A DNA stretch of 64,000 nt from Granulicella tundricola MP5ACTX9 (GTDB taxonomy: Bacteria; Acidobacteriota; Terriglobia; Terriglobales; Acidobacteriaceae): the NCBI RefSeq assembly GCF_000178975.2, contig NC_015057.1, forward strand, positions 186,001 to 250,000. Reading direction: 5' to 3'. Of the stretch, positions 16,857 to 26,179 are shown piece after piece. The position numbers and the translations under genes were made by a program. The notes beneath the pieces were generated by a model. That model did no database searches. It was not told where the DNA came from and saw nothing but the letters and a program-made list of their open reading frames with translations. Numbering within the stretch: the first letter of the stretch is position 1; each line of letters starts with the position of its first letter.

Positions 16857-17597
16857 TTAGCTAACGCGAGGGAGATCCTGCGCGGCAGTCTTATCAATCT
16901 CTGTATCGATCATGGTCATGGCATGCCGCATCCCTTCAGCAGCACGCTGTGCGTTGATCAGTTCAATCACGCTGGCAACCGGGTTGACGTTCGATCCCTC
17001 CAGCATGCCCTGGCGCACCTCCGACTTCGACGCTGCAACAACGTCTTTATCCGGCACCGTGTAGTAGCTGCTGCCCATACTTTGAGGGTCTGCCGTGGCG
17101 GAGAACTCGACGAGCTTCAGCTTGCCGGCAATGGCGCCATTTGCGGAGATCGTGCCGTCTGCGCTGATCGTGACGCTGGAGTTGCGAGGTATGGTGATCG
17201 GACCATTCTCTCCGAGGACTGGTTCACCCGTGGCAGTGATGAGTTGCCCTTGCGTGGAAACCTGTAAGCTCCCGTTCCGCGTGTAAGCGTTTCCGCTGGC
17301 CGTCTTTACAGTAAGGAAGCCAGGACCGTCGATGCCTACGTCGAGGTCACTGCCGGTGCGTGCCAGCGATCCTTGCTGCATATCCAGATGAGATCCGCCC
17401 AGAAGGCCGTAGCTGTTCGTAGCTTCGTTGAGTTGCGATGCAAGTGGCCGACCGGACCCCGCCAGCACAGAGCTAAAAGTAGTATGCCGAGCCCTGAAGC
17501 CGCCTGTGCTGCTGTTCGCAAGATTGTTGGCGATTGTATCCAAGGCGTCGGTGCGCGCCATCAGCGCCGTGCATGCTGCGTAAAGTCCGCTATCCAT
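16857..17597 (-). CDS. flgF: Flagellar proximal rod protein FlgF
   Basis: A 246-residue flagellar rod protein of the FlgF/FlgG group. The N-terminal ALMARTDALDTIANNLANSS and C-terminal SVIELINAQRAAEGMRHAM are the family motifs. It is called FlgF rather than FlgG because a clear FlgG follows and the FlgG-specific post-motif sequence is missing. GAGGA lies just before ATG 17597 and a sigma-54 site ends 26 bases upstream of it, so this is the first gene of the rod and ring operon. Confidence 0.92.
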   Translation of the reverse strand: MDSGLYAACTALMARTDALDTIANNLANSSTGGFRARHTTFSSVLAGSGRPLASQLNEATNSYGLLGGSHLDMQQGSLARTGSDLDVGIDGPGFLTVKTASGNAYTRNGSLQVSTQGQLITATGEPVLGENGPITIPRNSSVTISADGTISANGAIAGKLKLVEFSATADPQSMGSSYYTVPDKDVVAASKSEVRQGMLEGSNVNPVASVIELINAQRAAEGMRHAMTMIDTEIDKTAAQDLPRVS

Positions 17598-17622
17598 GAA
17601 GAATCCTCATGCATAGACTTGT

Positions 17623-17638
17623 TGCAACCTACGGGCCA
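17623..17638 (-). promoter_or_regulatory. Sigma-54 promoter candidate for flgF-flgG-flgA-flgH-flgI-flgJ
   Basis: On the - strand TGGCCCGTAGGTTGCA matches TGGCACG-N4-TTGCA at every defined position but one, with correct spacing. The transcript would start near 17612, leaving a 14-base leader that contains the GAGGA ribosome-binding site of flgF. Confidence 0.75.
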
Positions 17639-17785
17639 ATTGAAAACGGCAGAATTTGCCTACTAAAACACCCAATGTGCAGACTTTAGCTCGCTGTCTG
17701 AGTCGAAAGTGAGAAGAAGAACTTACTGACTAAGTAGATGAACAAATCTTGCTCTAATCTTCTTGGCCAGGACCTACTTGGCTAT

Positions 17786-18472
17786 CTAATCCTGAAATGC
17801 GGCTGGTTCTGACTTGATAGCAACCGCCTGGGCCATCTGCAATATTTCTCCCCACCGGGATGAACTTGCCGGGCTCTGGAGTTCCTGGATGGCACAACAA
17901 AAATAGGTCGGGAGATGCCAGTAATCCGCCAACATGACCCCAACTGCGCTGTGTTCAGCCGACGAGCCGGTATCGTTGTTCCAGCCAAGGATATGCGGCA
18001 GGGTCCCCAGTTGTGAAAGCAACCCCACTAGGTATGCCTCTTCCGGCGACAGCCCATCCACACACTTCGCGAGCTCTCTGGCGCATTGAGCAACCCGGCG
18101 CCAGTATTCCCAATGCGCCAAGACATGGCTGCTTTGTGGGATGCTCAGCGCGCACACGACTTCGTACCATCGGTTTGAATTAAAGCTGACGATGCAGTCT
18201 TCGATACGAGTCGGGCGGTCCTCATCATTGGGATACTCTTCGCCAATCAGGCGTAGCAGCTGAAGAGTTGCACCTGGGTCCGAAAGAATGACCTCTGACA
18301 CGGCGCTGAGATCGATCGACGGCTCCTGCAGCAACAACTCCAAACGCAACCTTGTCGTCATCATCGTTGGGATATTCGGCAACGAATCCAACAAACGGTT
18401 CGGGCTCGAGCTGCTTAGTATATCTGAAATGTATAAACTCGTTTCAACAACTGCGTACTGATCTTCTTGCAT
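17786..18472 (-). CDS. HDOD-domain protein, probable late flagellar gene
   Basis: A 228-residue soluble protein with the HDOD fold: LPNIPTMMTTRLRLELLLQE and VILSDPGATLQLLRLIG at about 28-80, then YLVGLLSQLGTLPHILGW at about 147-164. HDOD is an HD-related domain without the full metal-binding residues, found in signalling proteins; its role is usually regulatory rather than enzymatic. It sits between the fliM/fliN gene and flgF. A sigma-28-like promoter lies 31 bases upstream of the ATG, which points to a job in late motility or chemotaxis. The exact function is unknown. Confidence 0.75.
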   Translation of the reverse strand: MQEDQYAVVETSLYISDILSSSSPNRLLDSLPNIPTMMTTRLRLELLLQEPSIDLSAVSEVILSDPGATLQLLRLIGEEYPNDEDRPTRIEDCIVSFNSNRWYEVVCALSIPQSSHVLAHWEYWRRVAQCARELAKCVDGLSPEEAYLVGLLSQLGTLPHILGWNNDTGSSAEHSAVGVMLADYWHLPTYFCCAIQELQSPASSSRWGEILQMAQAVAIKSEPAAFQD

Positions 18473-18502
18473 GAAGCCCTCAGCCGTCGACGGTCTAGTT
18501 CA

Positions 18503-18530
18503 CTATCGGTACTTTTGCGCCAGACTTTTA
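18503..18530 (-). promoter_or_regulatory. Sigma-28 (FliA) promoter candidate for the HDOD gene
   Basis: On the - strand TAAA (18530-18527), 16 bases, then ACCGATAG (18510-18503). This copy keeps the classical TAAA -35 start. The transcript would begin near 18496, about 24 bases before the HDOD ATG. Confidence 0.7.
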
Positions 18531-18569
18531 GCTGGCCGCCAGACTTTCGTGTGGAGGCGCGTTACTTTC

Positions 18570-19355
18570 TCAGGCAGTGACTTGTTGAAGCACCTGTGTG
18601 ATTCGCATTCCATAGTTTCCGTCGATGATAACCGCTTCACCACGTGCGACAACCTTGCCATCGAGCACAAGCTCTACCGGTTCATCAACCTGGCGGTCCA
18701 ATTCAACGACAGAACCGCTGGTCAGATCGAGCACTTCACGCAATGACAACTGCCGCTGCCCGAAGCGTAGGGTGACGTTCAGTTCAACGTCTAGCACCAA
18801 GTTCAGATTTGACGTTGATGTTCCAGTCACTTCGGGAAAGGAGAAAGTTTGCGCGGAGGCATTTTGATAGGTCGTCACAAGCTGCTGATCAAAGAAGAGG
18901 AGAATTGACACCCGAATTTTCGTACCCTCTGCCTCAAGGAACAGCTCGGCGAGACGATCGGTTGGAAGCTCGGGTGCACTCATGCGCTCAACCTGAACTG
19001 TCACGGGCGACTTCTGTGAGAGATGCTGGCAAAGCTCGTTGCAGGATGCCTCGAAGATACTCGACAACGCCATCGCGTGTTCATCACCGAAGGCGTCAGT
19101 ATCATCGAGCATGTCCTGCAGTCCAAGCGTGACAACTTCGGCGTGACGCAACAGCGCAAACCCTTGGCCTGATACCTCCCCGCTGAACGTGCATCGAAAG
19201 ATTACGGCATCTTCCAAAGCGGGCGCCGTCGGGACTGGTTCAGTAGAAAGCGCTAAATGCCAAGTTGAGGTGCAGGCATCCGAAAATGGCTTTGCCAGCG
19301 CACCGCAAAATAGAGATTCAAGCGTTTTCGTGGAGCTGATTTCAGGAGCCTGCAT
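18570..19355 (-). CDS. fliN: Flagellar switch protein FliN/FliY-like, long form
   Basis: A 261-residue protein with a C-terminal SpoA (FliN) domain at about 180-258: VLDVELNVTLRFGQRQLSLREVLDLTSGSVVELD in part, then VELVLDGKVVARGEAVIIDGNYGMRI. The N-terminal 170 residues have a FliY/CheC-like character but no clear phosphatase motif. It belongs to the C-ring that sets rotation direction. I choose ATG 19355: an AGGA site lies upstream and the ATG overlaps the fliM stop by 14 bases. A second, short FliN is encoded at 26532-26834. Confidence 0.85.
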   Translation of the reverse strand: MQAPEISSTKTLESLFCGALAKPFSDACTSTWHLALSTEPVPTAPALEDAVIFRCTFSGEVSGQGFALLRHAEVVTLGLQDMLDDTDAFGDEHAMALSSIFEASCNELCQHLSQKSPVTVQVERMSAPELPTDRLAELFLEAEGTKIRVSILLFFDQQLVTTYQNASAQTFSFPEVTGTSTSNLNLVLDVELNVTLRFGQRQLSLREVLDLTSGSVVELDRQVDEPVELVLDGKVVARGEAVIIDGNYGMRITQVLQQVTA

Positions 19356-20307
19356 GATGTTCTTCCTCTTTCGCTTCAACATCCGTGTGTTTGGAATGAA
19401 TGGCATTCATAAGTTGCATGGCTTTATTGTTGCCCTGGCGAACAGGCAGCGCCTCATAGTAGGTCTTGCCCTCCAAGGTCAGCTTTCCCGGCATCGACAC
19501 TGGAGCCGATAACATGAGAACGCTCCCTACCTCGATGCGCGCCAGATCGCGGACGGGCACCTTGAGATTCGGGATGTCTCCTGACAAAGCGAACTGACAG
19601 TCCAATATTCTCTTTTGAAGCTTGGGCAGCGGCATGTAAACCACCCCGCCGGTCTTACCGGTCGAGTCAGCCCTGATATTGCGCACCAGATGGCTTGCCA
19701 TCGAGGCCTGGAACGCAATGTAAAGTGCGCCTGTCACTCCTGCGACGCTCACCTCGAAGTGAATCCGCAAGACCTTTTCAGTGGGCGGGAAGACACGGTG
19801 AGCGAGATTTGGCTTGACGCATTTTCCTGGTGTCAGAACAAAACCCACTGGCTGCCAGGCTCGTTCAATCTGTTGAGCGATCAGAGAACCCACGCCTTCC
19901 ATGATCTCCTCATCAATCTCAGTCAATTCTCGTGCGGACTCCGGGTTCTTGCCCGAGCCACCAAGAAGAAGATCGATGACCGTAAACATCAACGAGCTAT
20001 CCATTTCCAGCAAGAGAGTGTTTGAAGAGGGCTTCGCGGAGCAGGGCAGCATGTACGCTGCAGACATGCAGGTAGCCTTGAAATCCTCCATCGAGAATTG
20101 CTCTAAATGAATGAGTCGAACTTCAAGGCCTGTTCCGAGGTACACATCCAAGGAATTGGTGAGATTGCGGGCCAGAGTTTCATGCACCGTTGTCAATGTT
20201 CGAGCGCTCTCGTTGGAGAGGCGGCCGGCTGAACGGAAGTTACATGGAAGAACGGTTGAATTTGCGCTCATTGCGTGCGGAGAAGATTTGCCTTGAATTG
20301 TTTTCAT
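19342..20307 (-). CDS. fliM: Flagellar motor switch protein FliM
   Basis: A 321-residue FliM. The middle CheC-like domain carries LEQFSMEDFKAT and the GGSGKNPESARELTEIDEEIMEG segment (about 125-147), a clear FliM signature (GGxG...R..T.IE). The C-terminal SpoA domain spans about 240-305. FliM binds CheY-P and FliG in the C-ring. The start overlaps the fliA stop by four bases (ATGA) and its 3' end overlaps the following fliN. Confidence 0.95.
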   Translation of the reverse strand: MKTIQGKSSPHAMSANSTVLPCNFRSAGRLSNESARTLTTVHETLARNLTNSLDVYLGTGLEVRLIHLEQFSMEDFKATCMSAAYMLPCSAKPSSNTLLLEMDSSLMFTVIDLLLGGSGKNPESARELTEIDEEIMEGVGSLIAQQIERAWQPVGFVLTPGKCVKPNLAHRVFPPTEKVLRIHFEVSVAGVTGALYIAFQASMASHLVRNIRADSTGKTGGVVYMPLPKLQKRILDCQFALSGDIPNLKVPVRDLARIEVGSVLMLSAPVSMPGKLTLEGKTYYEALPVRQGNNKAMQLMNAIHSKHTDVEAKEEEHHAGS

Positions 20308-21140
20308 CTTGCCCTCTGAAGCTGTACGGTTTCGGCAGACTTGAGCACGGCTCGAGGGCCTACCCCCTTGGGCTTCGACACGTCTTCCGGTGCAAGATGT
20401 CCCAGGGCAGCCTTCAGCTTGGCCAGAACCGCAGAGTGGATCTGCGAGACACGTGAGACTGCCAGGCCGACAACCTCGGCAACTTCTTTCATCGTCAACT
20501 CTTCACGGTAGTAAAGCGAAAGAATCAGTTGCTCGCGCTCAGAGAGTTCTGAGATGGCACGAATGAGATGAGCCTTTGACTCCGCCTTGGCATACATCTC
20601 GAACGGGTTATCCCAGCTGCTCGGCGCCGACTCGATCAGGTCGTGCGCCGTCTCACCTTCAAAGGAAGACGTTACCTCTTGTCCCACCAGGTGTAGACCA
20701 TTGAGTTGCGTCTGAATCTCATTGAGGTCGGCGATGGTGAGACCAAGTTCAGCGCTGATCTCTTCCTTGCTGGGCGACCTCCCGAGGGCGCCTTCAAGCT
20801 TCAGAGTTGCTTCGGCTATCTCACGGGCTTTACGACGGATTCCACGTGAACCCCAGTCGAGGGCACGCAAGCTATCGAGGATGGCACCCTTGATCCGAAA
20901 CTTTGCAAAGGTCTTGAATTGCGCGTTCTTCGTGTTATCGAATGTGCGATAAGCCTCGAGAAGACCGATGACTCCCGCATGGACGAGGTCGCCCAGTTCC
21001 ACATGCTGCGGAAGGCGCTCCATCATGCGTGATGCGATGTAATGCACCTGGGGAAGCTCCTGCAGAATGAGTTCATTGCGTTCTTCGAATCCGCCTTCTT
21101 CTTCGGCGATCATCTTGTAAATCGTGTGCGCTGATGCCAT
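20304..21140 (-). CDS. fliA: RNA polymerase sigma factor FliA (sigma-28)
   Basis: A 278-residue sigma-70-family protein. Region 2 includes LGDLVHAGVIGLLEAYRTFD and AQFKTFAKFRIKGAILDSLR (about 49-90); region 3 holds LGRSPSKEEISAELGL; region 4 holds LSEREQLILSLYYREELTMKE and VVGLAVSRVSQIHSAV (about 197-240). It directs late flagellar genes and is held by FlgM. It lies 41 bases after flhA and overlaps fliM by four bases. Four probable target promoters are present in this window. Confidence 0.96.
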   Translation of the reverse strand: MASAHTIYKMIAEEEGGFEERNELILQELPQVHYIASRMMERLPQHVELGDLVHAGVIGLLEAYRTFDNTKNAQFKTFAKFRIKGAILDSLRALDWGSRGIRRKAREIAEATLKLEGALGRSPSKEEISAELGLTIADLNEIQTQLNGLHLVGQEVTSSFEGETAHDLIESAPSSWDNPFEMYAKAESKAHLIRAISELSEREQLILSLYYREELTMKEVAEVVGLAVSRVSQIHSAVLAKLKAALGHLAPEDVSKPKGVGPRAVLKSAETVQLQRAR

Positions 21141-21181
21141 TCGCTCTCCTACATTTACTACTTAGCCTGACTGCTTTCGAT

Positions 21182-23317
21182 CTATCGAACGACTCCCAAC
21201 GATTGCACCAAAGTCATTGGCGGTATCTCACTGGGGGAGATCACAACCACCTTCGGAATGAACGGCTCAAGCAGCCGGCGAAGGTAAAAACGGCCGGGTG
21301 AAGAGCAGAGCAAGACAGGCGGTGCGTCGCCGATTGAATCTCCAAAAGTCGCTCGCAAACTATCTAGCACGCGGCGTGCCACATTGATCTGGAGAGCGCT
21401 TGAGGAAAGCTGACCGGCCTGCATATTCGCTGCTCGGGCACACTCTTCCTCGATCGAGCTGTCCAGCGTGACTACTCTGAGCTCCCCTCGCGGATCTAGA
21501 AGTGGGCGGATTAGCGCTCTTCCCATTGCCTGGCGCGCTGCTTCCACAAGTGCAACCTGATTCTTGTTCGTCGTAGCCGTATCGACCATTGACTCCAGAA
21601 TGGTGCCGAGATCCCGGATCGAGACCTGTTCACGGAGGAGCTGCTGCAAAACCTTTTGCACCTCCCCGAGGCTCATAAGCTTGGGGACGAGCTCTTCAAT
21701 GAGTTTTGGATGAGAGTCGTTGAGCCGATCTATGAGACGTTTCGTCTCAGAACGCGTGAGAAGCTCATAGGCGTTGCGCTTGATGAGTTCAGCAAGATGA
21801 GCTGCCAGGACAGACGTTGAGTCCACCACTGCATACCCCGCCGCAATGGCCTGGGCCTGCAACTCCCGGCTGATCCATTTGGCAGGCACATCAAACGCAG
21901 GCTCCCGGGTCTCTTCACCAGGCAGATTTGGAACCCCAGTATCTGAGCTGATTGCGAGAAGAAAACCTCGACGCAACTCCCACCGAGCAATCTCAACACC
22001 ACGAAGATGAACGACGTACTCCCCTTCGCGCAGGGAAAGGTTATCGGTGATGTGGATTGAAGGGACAAGAAATCCCAACTGCTGGGCAAGACTCTTGCGC
22101 AATGCCTTGACTCTGGAGAGCAGCTGGCCGCCCTGTTTAGCATCTACAAGAGGAACCAAGCCGACGCCCACCTCCAGCATGAGTTCGTCAAGCTTCAGGA
22201 CGGAGTCCATGGCTTCAGCCGCCGAAGCGGCCGTTCCGACCTTAGCTGCGGTAGGCGAGGATACCTCAACCGATTCGAGCTCTTCGAATGGCTTCTCGAC
22301 CTTCATCTTGTACGCAGCGAACATCATGGCGCCGGCTACGGGAAAGAAGGCCAGCTTGGGTAGGCCGGGGATGAGTCCCAGAGCACCTAGTACACCGCCA
22401 CCAATCCAAAGCAGGCGGGGGCTATTGAGGATCTGCTTCCGGACGTTGACGCCGAGTGACTCCTTGGAAGCTGCCCGGGTCACCACAATACCGCCCGCAA
22501 CGGAGACGAGCAACGAAGGCAAAATGGAGACCAGGCCATCTCCTACGGTGAGGATGGTGTAGGTCTTCAAAGCCTCCTGGAACGGAATCCCCTGCTGGAA
22601 GACGCCGATGAGGAACCCGGCAATGATATTGATCGCCATGATCAGGATCGTGGCCAGCGAGTCACGCTGGGAGAAGCGCGCCGCACCATCCATTGCACCG
22701 CAGAATTCTGCTTCGCGCGAGACGCCTTCGCGTCGCTTACGTGCTTGCTGCTCAGTGATAAGGCCGGCGTTGAGGTCGGCGTCAATCGCCATCTGTTTAC
22801 CGGGCATCGCATCCAGCGTGAACCGGGCAGTGACCTCAGCGGTTCTGACAGCTCCGTGACTCACCACAAGGTATTGAATCGCAATGAGTGCAAGGAAGAG
22901 GACGAACCCGACGATGTAGTTTCCGCCGACTACAAACTGGCCGAAGGCTTCAATGACCTTACCGGCAGCCGAAGCGCCTTCATTCCCGTGCAAGAGGATC
23001 CGGCGGGTGCTCGCAAGGTCAAGGGAGAGACGAAGCAAGGTCAAAAGAAGCAAAAGACTTGGGAATACGGAGAACTCAACCGGCTTGAGAATCTGGACGG
23101 CGGTGAGGAGTACCAGAACAGAAGCTGTAATGCTGACGGTCAACATCAGATCCAGCAGGAAGCTGGGCAGCGGCACGAGCATGACGAAGACCATCGCCAC
23201 GGCTGCGATTGGCACGACCCACTCGCCGGATGAACTGAGCATCTTGAGCAGGCCATTGCTCTGTTTTCCTGAAGGTATCGTAGATACGTTGATTGCGGGA
23301 CTCATTGCCTGGCTCAT
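21182..23317 (-). CDS. flhA: Flagellar export gate protein FlhA
   Basis: A 711-residue FlhA of usual length. Eight membrane segments span about 35-335. The cytoplasmic loop carries TARFTLDAMPGKQMAIDADL, the FHIPEP signature, and ends REAEFCGAMDGAARFSQRD. The C-terminal domain of about 350 residues (nonameric ring in the family) binds chaperone-substrate complexes such as FliS-flagellin. The start overlaps the flhB stop by four bases (ATGA). Confidence 0.97.
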   Translation of the reverse strand: MSQAMSPAINVSTIPSGKQSNGLLKMLSSSGEWVVPIAAVAMVFVMLVPLPSFLLDLMLTVSITASVLVLLTAVQILKPVEFSVFPSLLLLLTLLRLSLDLASTRRILLHGNEGASAAGKVIEAFGQFVVGGNYIVGFVLFLALIAIQYLVVSHGAVRTAEVTARFTLDAMPGKQMAIDADLNAGLITEQQARKRREGVSREAEFCGAMDGAARFSQRDSLATILIMAINIIAGFLIGVFQQGIPFQEALKTYTILTVGDGLVSILPSLLVSVAGGIVVTRAASKESLGVNVRKQILNSPRLLWIGGGVLGALGLIPGLPKLAFFPVAGAMMFAAYKMKVEKPFEELESVEVSSPTAAKVGTAASAAEAMDSVLKLDELMLEVGVGLVPLVDAKQGGQLLSRVKALRKSLAQQLGFLVPSIHITDNLSLREGEYVVHLRGVEIARWELRRGFLLAISSDTGVPNLPGEETREPAFDVPAKWISRELQAQAIAAGYAVVDSTSVLAAHLAELIKRNAYELLTRSETKRLIDRLNDSHPKLIEELVPKLMSLGEVQKVLQQLLREQVSIRDLGTILESMVDTATTNKNQVALVEAARQAMGRALIRPLLDPRGELRVVTLDSSIEEECARAANMQAGQLSSSALQINVARRVLDSLRATFGDSIGDAPPVLLCSSPGRFYLRRLLEPFIPKVVVISPSEIPPMTLVQSLGVVR

Positions 23318-24417
23318 CGTCTGACCAACTCTCCTGATGCATTGCGGTTGCGGCGCATGGCCTCTTGTTGACGGACTTCAGCCTGCGCGCGGAAGACGAT
23401 GACGAGAATGTCAGCGACTGCCTGGTAGAGGGTTGAGGGTATGACCTCACCCACCTCCACCGTTTTATAAAGTGCCTGCGCCAGAGGCTTGTTTTCCAAA
23501 ATCATGATCCCGTTCTCAGCGCCAAGCGCTTTGATTTGCTGCGCGAGTAGGTTCATACCCTTTGAAACAACCTCCGGAGCTGCCATCTCCGGGGTGTATC
23601 GCAGGGCAACGGCGTAGTGTGTAGGATTAGTGACAATGACTGTCGCGGTCGCGGCCGCCGCAAGGGCCTGCTTCTTCCGCATTCTTCTCTGCAGTCTGCG
23701 GATGCGGCTCTTGATCAATGGATTTCCATCGTTCTGCTTGTACTCTTCCTTGATCTCTTCCTTCGACATCTTGAGATCACCTTCCATCTTTTTCCAGGTG
23801 AGGAGATAGTCGACGCCAGCCCACGCCACGAGGACCAAGGCCGACTTCCAAGCGACTTCAAAGATCATGCCTCCAAGGGTTGTCACCAACTGGCGCAAGC
23901 CGAAGGATGACGCGCGGATCAGCATACCCCAGTTCGAACGGATACAGGCTTCCCCAATCCAGGCGATCGCTCCGAACGGCAACAGCGACTTGAGCATGTT
24001 GCTTACGCCGGCAAGCGAGAATATCTGTCCGACCTTGCTTGCAGGATTGAAGCGCTCAAATTTGAGCTGCATCGCCTCAGGTGCGATGCTGAGTCCGCCC
24101 TGGGCCAGACCCGCGGCCACTGAGAGCACCGTGGCCGACATCAGCACCGGGATGATCCAGCGGAAGACTTCAACCGAACCCCAGAACAAGATGGGACCGT
24201 TGCTTTCGAGATCGCTCGTCGAAGCCGTGTCCAGCATGGAGCGGTAGAATGTAGTCCAATGCGTCACCGCGCTTTGCGACATCATGCAAAGCGCGCCGAT
24301 TGCCCCTGCTATGGCGAGAACACTCGGAAGTTCTTTAGACCGTGCGACCTGACCCTGCTCACGGGCCTTTTGCCGTCGTTTGGGTGTCGCTTCTTCTGTT
24401 TTATTCGAATCTGCCAT
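23314..24417 (-). CDS. flhB: Flagellar export switch protein FlhB
   Basis: A 367-residue FlhB. The N-terminus is basic (EEATPKRRQKAREQGQVARS), four membrane segments follow, and the cytoplasmic domain contains VIVTNPTHYAVALRY with the autocleavage motif NPTH. Cleavage there switches export from hook to filament substrates, together with the hook-length protein FliK. It lies six bases after fliR and overlaps flhA. Confidence 0.97.
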   Translation of the reverse strand: MADSNKTEEATPKRRQKAREQGQVARSKELPSVLAIAGAIGALCMMSQSAVTHWTTFYRSMLDTASTSDLESNGPILFWGSVEVFRWIIPVLMSATVLSVAAGLAQGGLSIAPEAMQLKFERFNPASKVGQIFSLAGVSNMLKSLLPFGAIAWIGEACIRSNWGMLIRASSFGLRQLVTTLGGMIFEVAWKSALVLVAWAGVDYLLTWKKMEGDLKMSKEEIKEEYKQNDGNPLIKSRIRRLQRRMRKKQALAAAATATVIVTNPTHYAVALRYTPEMAAPEVVSKGMNLLAQQIKALGAENGIMILENKPLAQALYKTVEVGEVIPSTLYQAVADILVIVFRAQAEVRQQEAMRRNRNASGELVRR

Positions 24418-24423
24418 TGTCGC

Positions 24424-25200
24424 CTACCGAGCCACAGCTGCCAGGTGAAGGAGACGATCGGCGAAGCCCATCGAATCGATAAAGAGAACGCGGAACATAT
24501 CCGGCCAGTACTTGAGCGAGGTGAAGAGAATTGCAAGACCAAGGAGGCTCTTAACCGCGGGGCCAAGAAGCATGAGAGGAAGCTGAGGAGACGCCTTGCC
24601 GAGTAACCCGAGAACGATATCTGTGAGAAGAGTGGCTGAGAGTACAGGCGCGGCGATCTGGACTCCGATAGACAGGATCGCTGAACCAGCACCGATCAAG
24701 GTGAACATGAAGGGGCGCGAAAGCTGTGCTCCGCCGGGAGGCAAGTAGGTAAAGCTATTGCCAATAGCGCGAATCAACCAGAGGTGAACGTCCAGGCGTA
24801 GAAAGATGAGCATCGCAATCGACTGGTGGAACATCGCGATCACGGTGGTGTCCACCTGCGTATTGGGATCAAGGATGTTGATCAGTGAGTAGCCCATTTG
24901 GATGCTCAGGATCTGGCCAGCCATTTGAACCGCCTCAAATACAACTGACGTCGCGATCCCTATTGACACGCCGACCAGCAGTTCCCGAAAGACTAGTAAG
25001 GGCCAGTCATTCAGAGGCTGGGGCGTGAGGGAACGTGAGACCAGGGGATAGATCACGAAAGTAAGTGCCACGACGAGGACTGCTTTGATTCGAGCGGGGA
25101 TGACAGCACTGCCGAGGAATGGCGCAAACAGCATCAGCCCCGAGAGTCGAACTCCGATGGCGAGAAAGGCTTGAATGATGTCTGCGAAGGGGATCTGCAT
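24424..25200 (-). CDS. fliR: Flagellar export protein FliR
   Basis: A 258-residue polytopic protein with about six hydrophobic segments, including the family stretch LVGVSIGIATSVVFEAVQMAG (about 79-100). It is part of the FliPQR export channel in the MS ring. I place the start at ATG 25200 because it shares a base with the fliQ stop (TAATG) and gives the normal family length; the open frame extends to 25269. Confidence 0.93.
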   Translation of the reverse strand: MQIPFADIIQAFLAIGVRLSGLMLFAPFLGSAVIPARIKAVLVVALTFVIYPLVSRSLTPQPLNDWPLLVFRELLVGVSIGIATSVVFEAVQMAGQILSIQMGYSLINILDPNTQVDTTVIAMFHQSIAMLIFLRLDVHLWLIRAIGNSFTYLPPGGAQLSRPFMFTLIGAGSAILSIGVQIAAPVLSATLLTDIVLGLLGKASPQLPLMLLGPAVKSLLGLAILFTSLKYWPDMFRVLFIDSMGFADRLLHLAAVAR

Positions 25201-25469
25201 TACTCGAGAACCTTGTGAAAGTCGGAGAAAAGCAGCAGTGTATAGGTGCTGATGTGGCGCCACATCCAAGGCATCAGAATGAAGAGCGTGGCTCCCGTCG
25301 CCAGAAGACGCGGGACCGTGGATAAAGTCTGATCCTGCAGGGATGTCAGAACCTGAATGATGTTGACCACGAGGCTGACCGCGATGGCGACCAGCAAAAT
25401 GGGCGCGGTGAGGATAATTACCTCTTCCAACATCATTCTTCCCATGGCTACTACTGCGTCGGCTCCCAT
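25200..25469 (-). CDS. fliQ: Flagellar export protein FliQ
   Basis: An 89-residue protein with two membrane helices: ILTAPILLVAIAVSLVVNII and LLATGATLFILMPWMW. This is exactly the usual FliQ length when ATG 25469 is taken, which shares a base with the fliP stop (TGATG). The motif IQVLTSLQDQTLSTVPR between helices is characteristic. It is part of the export channel with FliP and FliR. Confidence 0.95.
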   Translation of the reverse strand: MGADAVVAMGRMMLEEVIILTAPILLVAIAVSLVVNIIQVLTSLQDQTLSTVPRLLATGATLFILMPWMWRHISTYTLLLFSDFHKVLE

Positions 25470-26179
25470 CAGTTGAAGCTCCTCATGAGTGAACTGATCA
25501 GCAGGTGCCATCCGTCTACCATCAGGAAGAGCAGCAGCTTGAGCGGAGTCGAGATAACGACGGGCGGAAGCTGCATCATGCCGACCGAGGTCGTGATGGA
25601 CGCCACCACCATGTCAACAACAAGGAATGGCAGAAAGAGGACCGTGCCGATCTGGAAGCCGGCCTTCAGCTCCGAGAGGATGTAAGCCGGAAGCATGACG
25701 CGGAAGGAAAGGTCCTGCACATTGTGAGGGCGGGGCTCCTTTGCCAGTTCGAGAAAGAGTGCTACATCTTTGTCCCGGACATAGTGGGCCATGAACTGAC
25801 GCATCGGCGTTCCGGCGCGCTCCAATGCTTGAAGGGGAGTGATCGTTCCTGCTTGCAGCGGGGTTACTGCGGTGTCATAGATCACTGCGCCAACAGGCTG
25901 CATGAGGAAGAAGGTCATGATCATCGACAGTCCGATCAAGGTCTGATTGGACGGCGTAGTCTGTAAGCCCAGCGCCTGCCGCAAGAAGTGAAAGACGATC
26001 AGTAGTCTTGCGAACGGCGTGATGCAAAGAAGCAGTGAGGGGATGAGCGATAGAAATGTTAGGAGGACGACGATAGTCCAGGGGGCGGACGCCCCCCCGA
26101 GGCCGGTGATCTGGAGACCGTTGGCATTGGCGGTTGCACCGGGTGCGTGGAGGAAGACGGAGCCGAGGGCAGCGATCAT
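25469..26179 (-). CDS. fliP: Flagellar export channel protein FliP
   Basis: A 236-residue FliP with an N-terminal signal-like segment and four membrane helices. Family hallmarks are SLIPSLLLCITPFARLLIVF, RQALGLQTTPSNQTLIGL and the C-terminal VVDMVVASITTSVGMMQLPP. FliP forms the core ring of the export gate. The ATG overlaps the fliO stop by four bases. Confidence 0.97.
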   Translation of the reverse strand: MIAALGSVFLHAPGATANANGLQITGLGGASAPWTIVVLLTFLSLIPSLLLCITPFARLLIVFHFLRQALGLQTTPSNQTLIGLSMIMTFFLMQPVGAVIYDTAVTPLQAGTITPLQALERAGTPMRQFMAHYVRDKDVALFLELAKEPRPHNVQDLSFRVMLPAYILSELKAGFQIGTVLFLPFLVVDMVVASITTSVGMMQLPPVVISTPLKLLLFLMVDGWHLLISSLMRSFN

